Origin: an uncultured Campylobacter sp.
GTDB taxonomy: Bacteria > Campylobacterota > Campylobacteria > Campylobacterales > Campylobacteraceae
Direction: 5' to 3'
DNA: 64,000 nucleotides
NCBI GenBank assembly: GCA_934718785.1
Contig: CAKVAF010000006.1
Coordinates: forward strand, 26,425-90,424
Positions within the stretch are counted from its first letter, which is position 1. Each line of letters opens with the position of its first letter. A model generated the notes under the pieces. The model was given only the letters and a program-made list of their open reading frames with translations. It was not told the origin of the DNA and did no database searches. Below, in pieces: positions 10,644 through 20,300 of this stretch. A program made the translations under genes and the position numbers.

Positions 10644-12959
10644 ATGAAAAAAGCTATTTCCATTATTTTAGCACTTTTGGTGCTGCTTTTTCTTGGAATT
10701 TATACCCTGCTTTTTAGCTCCTTTGGTAATTCTTTAATCGCAAATTTTGCTACAAAAAAGGCTAAAGAGCTTGCAGGACTTGATATAAATATAAGTAAAT
10801 TTAAATTAAGCTTTTCAGATTTAAACGCACAAATTTTCATCTCCAAACTTGCCATTTTAGATATAAATGGAAGTTTAAGTCCCTTTAAACTAGGCTTTGA
10901 TTTAGATTATGCCTTGAGCTTAAATAAAGAAGCGGCGAGTGATTTAAACTTAAATTTAAAGGATAATATTAATTTTAAAGGTAAAATAATAGGCGTAGCA
11001 AGTGATTTTAATGCAAATGGTGCGGGTGAGCTTTTAGGCTCTAAGGCTGAGTTTAGTGCTAAAATTTTAGATTATTCTCCCATTGAGCTTAAATTAAATG
11101 CGTCAAATTTAAAGATAGAAGAGCTTTTAAGCTTACTTTCAAAGCCCATTTATGCGAAAGGAATTATAAGCTTAAATGCTGATATTTTAGCTCAAAATTT
11201 AAAGCCTGATGGTAATGCACTCATTAATATTGATACAAGTTCTATCAACTATGAGCTGATTCATAAGGATTTTAATCTAAGCCTACCAGCTAAAAGTGAA
11301 ATTAAGGGTAAAATTATCGCTGTGATTAAAAATGACAATGTCCTTGCAAAAAGCGAAATTTACAATGATTATTTAAAATTTAATACCCAAAATACTCTTT
11401 TAAATTTAAACAATAAGGCTTTAAATAGTGATTTTAGTTTGCAAATTGCCCAATTAGCCAAGCTTGAAAAATTATTAAAAATAGGAGCAAAAGGAGCTTT
11501 GCAAATAGATGGCAATGCAAGTCTTGATAATTTTGCCCTAAATTCGCTAAATGCTAAAGTAAAGGGCGAAAAAATGAGTGCTTTAAATTTGCCTCAAACG
11601 AATTTAAATTTAGATTTAGTTAGCAAACTTGATAAAGATACTATCAATTTTATTTCTATTTTAAACTCAAGTTTGCTTGAAATTCCAAATCTCACAGGCT
11701 CTTATAAAATAGCAAAAAAAGCTCTAAGCCTAGATACTCAAATTTTAATCCCTGATTTAAACGCCTTTAAAGAGTTAGCTGGCACTTCCTTGCAAGGCAG
11801 CGCAAAAGCTGATATCAAAGCAGAGCTTGAAGAAAGCTCTATTAAAAGCTTGCAAGCTGATGCAAATATCGCGGACGGTAGTATTAAAGCTCATTCAAAT
11901 GGGCAAAATCTTAGCCTAAATATTAAAGAGCTAGACCTTGCTAAAGCCCTAGTTTTACTCGCTCAGCCAGCCTATGCAAGTGGGGCGCTCAATGCGAATT
12001 TAAACTTAAGCTCACTGGATATGAAAAAGCTAAATGGCACTTATGAGCTTTCAAGTAACGGGATTTTAGGACAAAAGGCTTTAAGTAAGCTTTTAGAAAA
12101 AAACTTTCCTGCAAATGCTAAATTTAATCTCCAAGCAAAAGGCGATATCAAAGATTCTATATTAAACTTTGAGAGCGTTTTAAAAAGCGATTTGGCAAAT
12201 TTAAATTCTTTTAAAGGCTCTTTTAATATAAATAAGACCTTGCTTAATTCAAACTTTATTCTTGATACCTATGATTTTTCAAGGCTTTCTTTTTTAGCAG
12301 GGCGAAAACTGAGCGGCAAGGCTCTTTTTACTGGCGATTTAGGCTTTGACAAGGCTTTAAATTTAAAAGTTTTAAGCGAGAATTTATATCAAGGAAAGCT
12401 TGATTTAAAGCTCGCAAACAAGGTTTTAAAAGCTGATATTAAAGAAGTTGATTTCTCATCTTTGATGAAAGGACTTGACTTGCCTGATTATTATTTAGGC
12501 AAAGCAGCTGTGACTGTGGATTATAATTTGCTTAATGAAGCAGGCACAGCAGCAGCAAAGCTTAATGAAGCAAAGCTTAAAAACACCAAGCTCGTGCAAG
12601 CTTTATCAGCTTTGGTGCGTAAAAACTTAAGCGAAGATTCTTTTAACAAAGCTGACATAATTGCAAATTTAAGCAAAAACGATATAAAATTAAATGTAAA
12701 TACCAGCGCGACTCACATTGATTTTAGCATTATAAACGGCCACATCAATAAAAATAATTATGCTTTAAATTTGCCATTTAACTTAGTCGTTGATAGAGCA
12801 AATTTCAAGGGCAACATCAAAGGCACGAGTGAAAATCCTAGTCTTAGTCTTGATGCAAATTCAGTGATAAAATCAGCCGCTGAAGGTCTGCTTAAGGATG
12901 AAAAGGTCAAGGATAAGGTCGATAAGCAAATCAACAAGCTTTTAAATAAAATTTTTTAA
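10644..12959 (+). CDS. AsmA-like envelope protein
   Basis: A large protein (771 residues from the chosen start) with one N-terminal membrane helix (ISIILALLVLLFLGIYTLLF) and a long body of alternating short beta-strand segments rich in Leu, Asn, Lys and Ser. This is typical of AsmA-family proteins, which span the periplasm and are linked to lipid transport or outer membrane homeostasis. I chose the ATG at 10644 because AAAGG (10632-10636) lies 7 bases upstream; earlier in-frame ATGs at 10626 and 10629 have no such site. C. jejuni carries, from memory, a periplasmic gene at the same place beside groES. Function is not proven. Confidence 0.7.
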   Translation: MKKAISIILALLVLLFLGIYTLLFSSFGNSLIANFATKKAKELAGLDINISKFKLSFSDLNAQIFISKLAILDINGSLSPFKLGFDLDYALSLNKEAASDLNLNLKDNINFKGKIIGVASDFNANGAGELLGSKAEFSAKILDYSPIELKLNASNLKIEELLSLLSKPIYAKGIISLNADILAQNLKPDGNALINIDTSSINYELIHKDFNLSLPAKSEIKGKIIAVIKNDNVLAKSEIYNDYLKFNTQNTLLNLNNKALNSDFSLQIAQLAKLEKLLKIGAKGALQIDGNASLDNFALNSLNAKVKGEKMSALNLPQTNLNLDLVSKLDKDTINFISILNSSLLEIPNLTGSYKIAKKALSLDTQILIPDLNAFKELAGTSLQGSAKADIKAELEESSIKSLQADANIADGSIKAHSNGQNLSLNIKELDLAKALVLLAQPAYASGALNANLNLSSLDMKKLNGTYELSSNGILGQKALSKLLEKNFPANAKFNLQAKGDIKDSILNFESVLKSDLANLNSFKGSFNINKTLLNSNFILDTYDFSRLSFLAGRKLSGKALFTGDLGFDKALNLKVLSENLYQGKLDLKLANKVLKADIKEVDFSSLMKGLDLPDYYLGKAAVTVDYNLLNEAGTAAAKLNEAKLKNTKLVQALSALVRKNLSEDSFNKADIIANLSKNDIKLNVNTSATHIDFSIINGHINKNNYALNLPFNLVVDRANFKGNIKGTSENPSLSLDANSVIKSAAEGLLKDEKVKDKVDKQINKLLNKIF

Positions 12960-12975
12960 TTTATATGGATTTATA

Positions 12976-14610
12976 ATGAAATTTATCAAAGAATTACTTC
13001 TTAAAAACAAGCTTAAAATCGCCTTTTTCCTGCTTGTTAGTATTGCTACAAGCTTGCTGGGTGTGGGCGTTTTAGCCTTTATTAATAATTATTTATTAAA
13101 GCAAAGCGAGCAAAGCCTTGCGCTGATATTAGGCTTCGTGCTTATGCTTGTGGTGTTTTTTGCAAGCAGCGTTTTAGTCGAGCTTGCGCTCAGCATTTTT
13201 GGACAAAATTTCATTTATAAAATGCAACGCCGTGTCGTCAAGCAAATCCTAGATACAAATGTGTTAAAAATCGATAAAATCGGCAAGGCAAAGCTGCTAG
13301 CTTCTTTGAGCGCTGATGTGCGCACGGTGAGTTTTGGGCTTTTGCGCTTTCCTGATTTCATACAATCAAACATTTTAATCCTTTGCACCAGCGCTTATTT
13401 GTGCTATTTATCGCCTGAAATTTTCGCGCTTTGCTTTGTTTTCATCGCTTTTATTTTTTCTATCAATCACATTTTTATGAAAAAAACTTATCAGTATTTC
13501 AAAAAAGCAAGGGATAATGATGACGCCTTGCAAAATGACTATCAAAACATCATCGACGGGCGCAAGGAGCTTACTTTAAACGCTTTTCGGGCTAAATTTT
13601 ACTACGAGCATGATTTTGATAACAACGCGCGCGCGAAAAAACACAACAACACGATGAGTAATGTTATGCAAAGTTTATCGAGCAACTGGACAAATGTCAC
13701 TTTGCTCGCGCTCGTGGGGCTTGAGTTTTATTTCTCGCTGCATTTTGGCTGGGCTACATTTGAAGATGCGACGACGATTGCTTTGGCGATATTTTTCTTA
13801 AGGACCCCGCTTTTTTCGATGATTTCGACCTTTCCTACGCTTTTAATGGCAAAAGTCGCGCTTGAAAAGATAGAAAAGCTTGATTTAGTAGAATTTAAAA
13901 GCGAATTTAGACTGGATCAGTTTAAAAACTCTTGGCAAAGCATTCATTTTAAAGAAGTGGCTTTTGCTTATGATGAGAAATTCAGCCTAAAGCCCACGAC
14001 TTTGGATATTCACAAAGGAGAGCTTATCTTTTTAATCGGCAAAAACGGCAGCGGCAAAAGCACTTTTTCCATGCTTTTAGCAGGGCTCATTTTGTCAGAA
14101 AGTGGGGCGATTTATTTGGATGATTTAAAGATTACGCGCGAAAATTTAAGCCTTTACCGCTCTTTAATCACGGCGATTTTTAGCGATTTTCATCTTTTTA
14201 CGCAGACGATGAGAGATGAAAACTTTGCCGATAAAGCCAAAATTGATTACTGGCTTAAAGTGCTTAAACTTGAGAATAAAACTCAAATTGAAAATAATAC
14301 TTTGCAAATCACCAAGCTTTCCACAGGACAGCGCAAACGCCTTGCTATGCTTATAGCCTTGCTTGAAGAGCGCGATATACTTATACTTGATGAGTGGGCG
14401 GCTGATCAAGACCCTGTGTTTAGGCGCTTTTTTTATACTAAACTGCTGCCGCTTTTAAAACAAAGCGGTAAAACGATTTTTGCTATCAGCCACGATGAAG
14501 CCTATTTTGATATGGCTGATCGCATTTTCTTAGCACAAAATGGCGTGATAAAAGAGCTTAAGGGCGAAAATATCAAAGAAATCGCCAAAAACGCCGTGGA
14601 GCATTTTTAA
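12976..14610 (+). CDS. Cyclic-peptide-type ABC exporter, fused permease and ATPase (YojI/SyrD family)
   Basis: The 544-residue protein joins about six transmembrane helices (residues 1-290) to an ATPase. ATPase motifs: Walker A IGKNGSGKS (about 355), signature LSTGQRKRLAM (about 447), Walker B ILILDEWAADQDP (about 464) and switch ISHDEAYF. The LDEWAADQDP-x-FRR sequence is the hallmark of the COG4615 cyclic peptide exporter family (YojI, PvdE, SyrD), not of lipid flippases of the MsbA type. No peptide biosynthesis gene is nearby. It starts 16 bases after the AsmA-like gene and ends two bases before convergent coaE. Confidence 0.85.
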   Translation: MKFIKELLLKNKLKIAFFLLVSIATSLLGVGVLAFINNYLLKQSEQSLALILGFVLMLVVFFASSVLVELALSIFGQNFIYKMQRRVVKQILDTNVLKIDKIGKAKLLASLSADVRTVSFGLLRFPDFIQSNILILCTSAYLCYLSPEIFALCFVFIAFIFSINHIFMKKTYQYFKKARDNDDALQNDYQNIIDGRKELTLNAFRAKFYYEHDFDNNARAKKHNNTMSNVMQSLSSNWTNVTLLALVGLEFYFSLHFGWATFEDATTIALAIFFLRTPLFSMISTFPTLLMAKVALEKIEKLDLVEFKSEFRLDQFKNSWQSIHFKEVAFAYDEKFSLKPTTLDIHKGELIFLIGKNGSGKSTFSMLLAGLILSESGAIYLDDLKITRENLSLYRSLITAIFSDFHLFTQTMRDENFADKAKIDYWLKVLKLENKTQIENNTLQITKLSTGQRKRLAMLIALLEERDILILDEWAADQDPVFRRFFYTKLLPLLKQSGKTIFAISHDEAYFDMADRIFLAQNGVIKELKGENIKEIAKNAVEHF

Positions 14611-14612
14611 AG

Positions 14613-15197
14613 CTATGATTTTAAGCTTTCAAAAAAATTCTCGCATTCTTTTTCAAAATGCCTTAAATCCTTGCTATTATCGATGATAAAATCAGCTTTT
14701 TTCTTTTTTTCTTCTATGTCAAGTTGCGAATTTATACGCTTTAGAGCTTCTTTCTCGCTTAAATTATCCCTTTTTATGAGCCTTTGAAGGCTAGTTTCTT
14801 TAGGCGCGTAAATCAAAACGCTTTTTCCAAGCCCTTGATAAGTATCATTTTCAAAAAAAAGGGGCAGTTCTATAAAAAAAGGCTTGTTTTTTGCCTCTAA
14901 AATTTCAGCTTCCTTTAAAATTTCTTCTTTGATTAAAGGGTGCAAAAAGCCTTCTAGCTTTTTTTTATCCAAAACACTATTAAATATGTGTTTGCCAAGC
15001 TTTTTCCTATCGATTTTACCCTCTTTTATAAGGCTTTCATCAGCAAATAAAGCAGCGATTTTTTTGGCATTTTCATTTAAAAGTTTATGAGCGATTTCAT
15101 CTGCGCTAAGGCTTTCAAAGCCCTTATTTTTGGCAAAGTTTATAAAGCTAGATTTTCCACAAGCTATGCTCGCACTTACAAAAAAAGCATTTTTCAT
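14613..15197 (-). CDS. coaE: Dephospho-CoA kinase CoaE
   Basis: CoaE adds the 3' phosphate in the last step of coenzyme A synthesis. The 194-residue length is usual. The P-loop reads SASIACGKSS (residues 8-17), with Ala where many homologues have Gly; I recall the same form in C. jejuni CoaE. The SADEIAH motif and the lid region KRDNLSEKEALKRINSQ support the call. It is divergent from purM across 56 bases, and C. jejuni has the same purM-coaE neighbourhood. Confidence 0.93.
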   Translation of the reverse strand: MKNAFFVSASIACGKSSFINFAKNKGFESLSADEIAHKLLNENAKKIAALFADESLIKEGKIDRKKLGKHIFNSVLDKKKLEGFLHPLIKEEILKEAEILEAKNKPFFIELPLFFENDTYQGLGKSVLIYAPKETSLQRLIKRDNLSEKEALKRINSQLDIEEKKKKADFIIDNSKDLRHFEKECENFFESLKS

Positions 15198-15221
15198 TAA
15201 AAAGCCTTTAAATTTTTATGA

Positions 15222-15227
15222 TAAAAT
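15222..15227 (+). promoter_or_regulatory. Putative -10 box of purM
   Basis: TAAAAT at 15222-15227 inside GATAAAATACCCC lies 27 bases before the purM ATG, preceded by a T-rich stretch as in Campylobacter sigma-70 promoters. No clear -35 box. AAGGA follows near 15241, close before the ATG. Confidence 0.4.
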
Positions 15228-15253
15228 ACCCCTTTAAATTTAAGGATTTGTAA

Positions 15254-16243
15254 ATGAAAATAAGCTATAAAGAAGCGGGCGTGGATATAGATAAGGGAAA
15301 TGCCTTTGTAGAAGCGATAAAGCCTTTGGTAAAGCAAACTTTTAATGAAAATGTGATAGGGGGCATTGGTTCATTTTCAGGTGCTTTTGCCCTGCCTGCT
15401 GGCTTTAAAGAGCCTGTGCTTTTAGCTGCGACAGACGGCGTTGGCACGAAGCTTCGCCTTGCAATTGATGCGCAAAAATATGAGGGCATAGGGCAGGATT
15501 TAGTGGCGATGTGCGTGAATGATCTTGTTTGTAATTTTGCTAAGCCCTTGTTTTTTTTAGATTATTACGCTACGGCTAAGCTTGATTTAGAGATCGCAAA
15601 GGCTGTTTTAGCAAGCATTTCAAGGGCTTGCTGTGAGTGTGAATGCGCCCTAATAGGAGGCGAGACAGCTGAAATGCCCTCAATGTATGCTAAAAAAGAC
15701 TTTGACTTAGCTGGCTTTGCGGTGGGAATGGCTGAAAAAGATGAAATTGATAGGAGCAAATTTGTTAAAAACGGCGATTTACTCTTAGCCCTGCCAAGTT
15801 CAGGTCTTCACTCAAATGGCTTTTCACTAGCGCGTAAGGTGCTTTTTGAGGTGCAAAAGCTTGAATTTGAGAGCAAAATTGCGGGCAAAAAACTCATTGA
15901 TATTTTACTCGAGCCGACCCGCCTTTATGTGAAGGACTTTTTAAAGCTCAAGCCTTTTATTAATGCACTAGCTCATATTACAGGGGGTGGGCTTGTGGAA
16001 AACTTGCCGCGCGTGCTGCCAAAAGGGCTTGGAGCTATCATACACAAGCATCATCTTAAAATCCCTGAAATTTTCTTGCAAATTGCAAAAAATGTGAGCG
16101 AAAAAGAAATGTTTAAAAGCTTTAATATGGGCGTTGGAATGGTGCTTGTCATCGCGCCTGAAAATGTTTCTAAAGTGCTTGAGCTTAGCGATGCTTATAT
16201 CATTGGCGAAGTGGTGATGAATGAGGGCGTTGTGCTGGAGTGA
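15254..16243 (+). CDS. purM: Phosphoribosylformylglycinamidine cyclo-ligase PurM
   Basis: PurM makes AIR in purine synthesis using ATP. The protein has 329 residues. Recognisable sequences: the N-terminal SYKEAGVDIDKGNAF, VLLAATDGVGTKLRLA, VAMCVNDLVC, ALIGGETAEMPSMY, GLHSNGFSLAR and LAHITGGGLVENLPRVLP, all PurM landmarks in the usual order. AAGGA precedes the ATG. The gene is followed by a 454-base non-coding gap that holds the poly-G tract. Confidence 0.97.
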   Translation: MKISYKEAGVDIDKGNAFVEAIKPLVKQTFNENVIGGIGSFSGAFALPAGFKEPVLLAATDGVGTKLRLAIDAQKYEGIGQDLVAMCVNDLVCNFAKPLFFLDYYATAKLDLEIAKAVLASISRACCECECALIGGETAEMPSMYAKKDFDLAGFAVGMAEKDEIDRSKFVKNGDLLLALPSSGLHSNGFSLARKVLFEVQKLEFESKIAGKKLIDILLEPTRLYVKDFLKLKPFINALAHITGGGLVENLPRVLPKGLGAIIHKHHLKIPEIFLQIAKNVSEKEMFKSFNMGVGMVLVIAPENVSKVLELSDAYIIGEVVMNEGVVLE

Positions 16244-16697
16244 TAAAATCTTTTTGAAATTTTAAAACAGTTGCTGATAATATGAAATTAAATCGGCAGC
16301 GGTTTTGAAATTTATTTAAATTTTTTATCTCATTTTTATATCAAAAATTTTATTTTAAGCTTATTTTAAATGATAATTTTCATAAAATAATTATACTCTT
16401 TTTAAATTTAAATTGAATAAAAAATAAATTTTTACAATTTTACACTTCAGCTTTGAGTTGAATTCTAAAAAATTTAAAATTTTTTCTATAAGCTTTAAAT
16501 GCTTATTTTATAGTGATTTGAAAGTGAAAAATCGGGGGGGGGGGGGGGGTAAAATCTTAAGTTTAAATTCAGTAATGTTATTTTATCATTTTAAAAAATA
16601 CTTTTTTTATGTTAAATTTAAAATTCAAAAAATAAAACTATAAAAAAACTAAATTCAGCATAATTTAAGTTACATAAATTTTTAAGTGGAGTTTGTT
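16244..16697. other. 454-bp AT-rich gap between purM and the chemoreceptor gene
   Basis: The gap contains a copy of the dispersed GGCAG motif (16294-16313), long A/T runs, and a 16-base G tract at 16534-16549. A 61-codon frame spans the tract (TTG at 16458 to 16643), but it has no ribosome site and no protein-like composition. A possible -10 (CATAAT, about 16659) lies some 35 bases before the chemoreceptor start. I see no gene here. Confidence 0.6.
16534..16549 (+). repeat. Homopolymeric tract of 16 G, upstream of the chemoreceptor gene
   Basis: Sixteen consecutive G residues stand in otherwise AT-rich intergenic DNA, about 149 bases before the ATG of the chemoreceptor gene. Poly-G tracts of 8 or more in Campylobacter are established sites of slipped-strand phase variation. 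This one is outside any convincing reading frame, so if it varies it would act on transcription or mark a decayed coding sequence. Confidence 0.9.
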
Positions 16698-18740
16698 ATG
16701 CAAGAGATAAAAAACAAGCCTTTATATTCCTTTGGTTTTAAGCTCGTTTTGGCGATATTTTTTTCAATTTGTCTAATTTTAGGCATTACACTGAGCCTGA
16801 ATTACACAAATATCTACACGCACACCGAGCATGAAGTGAGCCAAAAACTACTTCCAAACGCGCTTGCAAGGGTAAGCGATGAGCTAAAGCTTGAGCTAAG
16901 ACCTAGTATTTACATCTCTGCGGCGATGAGTAAAAATGAATTTGTGCGCAAATGGCTTGAAAATGGCGAAAATGAGCAGGATTTAGACGCCTTTTATGCC
17001 AATCAGCAAGGCTTTGTGAAAGATTTTAATCTTCTAAACACCTTTTTAGTGAGCCTTCAAGGTAAAAATTACTACTCGAGCAATTCTAAAAGAAAACTAA
17101 ATGAAAGCACGGATAAATGGGTCTTTGATCTCATCAATTCAAAGAAAGATTATATCGTTGGGGTCAATGGAGAAAAAGCGTCTGGGAAAATGGCGTTTTA
17201 TGTCAATTATAAAATCTTTGACAAAAGCGGCAAACTCATCGCTGTAAGTAGTATAAGCATGGACTTTGAAAGCATCGCGCAAAAAATCAATGATAAAAAA
17301 TTGGGCGAGCAAGGCTTCATCTATCTTGTCGATAATACAGGCGTGATTAAAATTCACAAAGATAAATCCATGCTCGGCAAAAACATAAAAGACCTTGAGC
17401 GCACAAAGGCTATCGCAGCGCGCATTTTAGATCCTAATGAAAATGTAACGCTTGATTTTAGCGATGAAAAAGGTGAGAAATACTTCCTTGTGAATGATTA
17501 TTTGCCGAATTTGCACTGGTTTGTAGTGGGCGAAATCCCACAAGCTGAATTTTATGAGTTTTTAAATGAAAATTTGAAATTTAATCTTATTTTAGGCGCG
17601 ATATTATTGCTACTTAGTATCATTTTGACTCTGGTGATTGCTAAGAAATTTCAAAGCAATATCAAAGTGCTTCAGCAAGGCCTGCTCGGCTTTTTTGCTT
17701 ATCTTAAGCGTGAAAAACAGGGCGCTGAGCTCATTAAAATCAGCTCGCACGATGAGCTTGGACAAATGGCAAGTCTCATCAATGAAAATATCAAGGACAT
17801 TCAAAAGGGTCAAGAGCGTGATGATGCCGCAATCAGCGAGCTTGAAAATATCATTTTAAAAATGAGAAAAGGCGATATCTCAAATCAAATCATCACCAAA
17901 GCTAACAATATCGAGCTTAACAAGACTTTGCGCCTGCTCAATGAAGCTATAAATATCTGGCACACGCTCATTGAAGACATCATCAGTGTGCTAAATGCTT
18001 ATGCTAACAATGATTTTACGCAAAAGCTCATCTCAAAGCAAGAGTATGAAAAAGAAGCAAAAAGGCTCATTGATGGGGTCAATCACCTTGCAGATGAAGT
18101 GAGCGCTATGCTTGAGAGCTCTTTTGAGTTTAACACGCAGCTAGAGCAGGACTCTTCATCGCTTCAAAAGGTCGTTGACTCACTTTTAGAAGGGGTGAGT
18201 AAATCGCATGATTTATTACAGCTCGCACAAGCTTCAACGGCTGAAATTTCAGCATCTATGCAAAATGTATCACAAAAAAGTGATAGTGTGATCCAGCAAA
18301 GTGATGAGATAAAAAATGTAACGAGCATTATCGGTGAAATCGCAGATCAAATCAACTTGCTCGCACTTAATGCCGCTATCGAAGCAGCCAGAGCCGGTGA
18401 GCATGGGCGCGGCTTTGCTGTTGTGGCTGATGAAGTGAGAAAGCTTGCAGAGCGCACACAAAAGAGCCTTAGCGAGATCGAGTCCAATACAAATTTACTC
18501 AATCAAAGCATCAATGATATGTCAGAAAGTATCAAAGAGCAAAGTATAGGCATCACGCAAATCGATGAATCCATTGCTCATATCGAAAATTTAACAAATA
18601 GCAACGATAATATCGCGCAGCAAGTCGCAAACATAGGCTCAAAAGTCGATGAGAGCGCGAAAATTATCCTTGAAGATGTAAAGAAAAAGAAATTCTTAAG
18701 CTCAAAAACGGAGGTGAAAGCTAAAGAAAATTCGTTATAA
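16698..18740 (+). CDS. Methyl-accepting chemotaxis protein (transducer-like protein)
   Basis: Start chosen at ATG 16698 (MQEIKNK...), six bases after GGAG; an upstream in-frame GTG at 16686 is less likely. The 680-residue protein has TM1 at about residues 9-31, a periplasmic Cache-like sensor including [17 protein letters not shown] and [16 protein letters not shown]2 at about 293-316, a HAMP-type linker, and a cytoplasmic signalling domain whose hairpin tip [20 protein letters not shown] (about 551-570) is universal in receptors. Ligand unknown. Transcription may be influenced by the 16-G tract upstream. No chemotaxis genes are adjacent. Confidence 0.93.
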   Translation: MQEIKNKPLYSFGFKLVLAIFFSICLILGITLSLNYTNIYTHTEHEVSQKLLPNALARVSDELKLELRPSIYISAAMSKNEFVRKWLENGENEQDLDAFYANQQGFVKDFNLLNTFLVSLQGKNYYSSNSKRKLNESTDKWVFDLINSKKDYIVGVNGEKASGKMAFYVNYKIFDKSGKLIAVSSISMDFESIAQKINDKKLGEQGFIYLVDNTGVIKIHKDKSMLGKNIKDLERTKAIAARILDPNENVTLDFSDEKGEKYFLVNDYLPNLHWFVVGEIPQAEFYEFLNENLKFNLILGAILLLLSIILTLVIAKKFQSNIKVLQQGLLGFFAYLKREKQGAELIKISSHDELGQMASLINENIKDIQKGQERDDAAISELENIILKMRKGDISNQIITKANNIELNKTLRLLNEAINIWHTLIEDIISVLNAYANNDFTQKLISKQEYEKEAKRLIDGVNHLADEVSAMLESSFEFNTQLEQDSSSLQKVVDSLLEGVSKSHDLLQLAQASTAEISASMQNVSQKSDSVIQQSDEIKNVTSIIGEIADQINLLALNAAIEAARAGEHGRGFAVVADEVRKLAERTQKSLSEIESNTNLLNQSINDMSESIKEQSIGITQIDESIAHIENLTNSNDNIAQQVANIGSKVDESAKIILEDVKKKKFLSSKTEVKAKENSL

Positions 18741-19271
18741 ATGAAGCATAATTTTGATAGAAGTTTTTAATTTCGCTAAATGATTTTAAAATTTTAATCC
18801 CTTAAAACAGCTGCCAATGATTGACAGGGCTTTAATATTAAAGGCAAAAAAGCAAAATTTCAAACAAAAATTTAAAAATTCATATAAAATTTATAAAAAA
18901 ATACTAATATATTATTTTTAATTTTCGAAGGTTTGGGCTTTTAAATTTAGGGCTTGAAATTTAAAAAATTAAATTTTTAATTTATGTTTTTTATACGATT
19001 TATCTTTACAAGTACTTTTGGCGCTTGTCTAGTTTTAATGTGCCTTTACAGGCGTAGAGAGCTGCATTTTACAACCCCCTACGCACACTCTACGCTTGTA
19101 AGGGCATATAAAAAGAAATCTTGGATTTTCCTTATCTGTTATTTTTAAAATAAACAAGCTGAGCATAAATTTAAATCATCAATAGTTTTTAAATTGATTT
19201 AAATTACTTCTACATTTATTTTGATTTTTTATTAAGCCATAAATTTGGGCTTAATTTTGGATTAAATTTCA
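18741..19271. other. 531-bp gap with hairpin and repeat fragments
   Basis: No protein-coding frame of note. It contains a dispersed repeat fragment (AAAACAGCTGCC at 18804-18815), a strong plus-strand hairpin at 19038-19109, and long A/T tracts. GC rises locally around the hairpin (about 19010-19110), unlike the flanks, which suggests an RNA gene or the remains of an insertion. Confidence 0.6.
19038..19109 (+). ncRNA. Long stem-loop, possible small RNA or repeat remnant
   Basis: GCCTTTACAGGCGTAGA (19042-19058) pairs with TCTACGCTTGTAAGGGC (19089-19105) around a 30-base loop; four more pairs extend the stem to 19038 and 19109. Read as plus-strand RNA, all apparent mismatches become G-U pairs, giving about 21 continuous pairs, while the minus-strand RNA would have C-A mismatches. 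The loop includes ACAACCCCCTACGC, which could pair alternatively with the GCGTAG of the 5' arm. No promoter or T-run is evident, so it may instead be a mobile repeat. Confidence 0.35.
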
Positions 19272-20159
19272 TCAAATCTTTAAAATTTTATTGTTTAAAA
19301 GTGAGTTTAAAGGATCGAACTTGACTTTTGTGTTGAGATTTTCATCTAAATTTTGATTTAAATTTTCGCTGAGATTTTTATTTAAATTATCCTTTAAAAA
19401 TGCCGCTGTTTCGCCGTTGTTTTCATCACTTTTAAGACTTTGTAAATTTTTTCTTTTATCAAAAATTTCAAGCAAAGTTTTTAAATTATCATCTTTTTGA
19501 TGATGGATGTTTGAGGTTAGATTTTCAAGCGAAGTGATATTTTGCATGATGTTTGAAATTTGAATGAAGCTGATATTATAGCCAGATAAGCATTGATTAA
19601 GGTTTATATCAGCACTCATTTTGGCAAGTAAATTTATATCAATGTGAATGCTAGCTTTTTATCAAGCTCGCTCACAAGGCTAAACTGGCTCAAATCATCA
19701 TCATAATAATTGACACTAAAGGCTTTGCCGCTAAGATTTATATTTATTTGTGAAAATTTAGCGCTATCTAAAGTCTTGCTTTGCACGGGGTTTTGCTCCA
19801 AAAACTCATTAAATGCGCTGAGATTTTTTTGAGTATATTCTTGCACTTCTTTTATATTTAAAAGCTCTTTTAGTCTTTATTCTTCTTTTTCAAAGCCCGG
19901 TGTAAAGAGTTGATAAGTGTTTTCATCCTTTTTAACAGACACGACAATGGGCGCTTTAGAAAGCTTGTCGCTTAAAGCATTAATCTCATCTAAATATTTT
20001 TGAACGCGCTCTTGCTGGGAATTTTCTTTATCTTTTGTTTGTGCGTGATTTAAAATTTCATTTTGAATTTGAGAAAAAAGCTGAGTATTTATTGTTTGTG
20101 CATTTTCTTTGCTAGAAGTTAAATTTAAAGGGCTTTGTAGATATAGAATTTAGGCTCAT
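19272..20159 (-). pseudogene. Degraded sigma-54-driven gene of unknown (probably flagellar-regulon) function
   Basis: The intact product would have about 295 residues. It starts at ATG 20159 (MSLNSIS), after AAGGAC. A frameshift near 20141-20150 is needed to enter the next frame (LQSPLNLTSSKENAQ...). An in-frame TAA at 19877-19879 interrupts it (FEKEE*RLKELL). A second frameshift at the A-run complementary to 19656-19660 (five A instead of the six needed) links ...ELDKK to ASIHIDINLLAKMSADINL. The last part is Asn/Leu/Lys rich with LNQNLDENLN-type repeats. No signal peptide or recognised domain. A strong sigma-54 promoter lies 50 bases upstream of the ATG. Cause could be recent decay or assembly error. 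Confidence 0.72.
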
Positions 20160-20218
20160 TTTGCTTGTCCTTTTTTGATAAAATCTAAGTTAAAATTGAG
20201 TTGATTTTCAAAAAAGAT

Positions 20219-20237
20219 AAGCAAAAATCGTGCCAAA
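20219..20237 (-). promoter_or_regulatory. Sigma-54 (RpoN) promoter of the degraded gene
   Basis: The minus strand reads TTGGCACGATTTTTGCTT. GG (20234-20233) and GC (20222-20221) are separated by exactly 10 bases, matching the invariant -24/-12 spacing and the consensus TTGGCAC-N5-TTGCT very closely. The ATG lies about 62 bases further downstream at 20159. RpoN in Campylobacter controls middle flagellar genes. Confidence 0.85.
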
Positions 20238-20300
20238 AGATAATTTTCAACACCCATAAAGCTTTTAATAAAAGCTTTTTTCAAGGCAAGCTAGGATAAA

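Noticed and set aside
16458..16643. 61-codon frame spanning the 16-G tract
   Set aside because: TTG start with no ribosome site, and a Phe/Lys/Ile-rich product expected from AT-rich DNA. Kept only as an intergenic tract.
20258..20278. AAAGCTTTT dyad as the uvrA terminator
   Set aside because: The stem is AT-rich and on the uvrA strand it is not followed by a T-run, so termination is doubtful.
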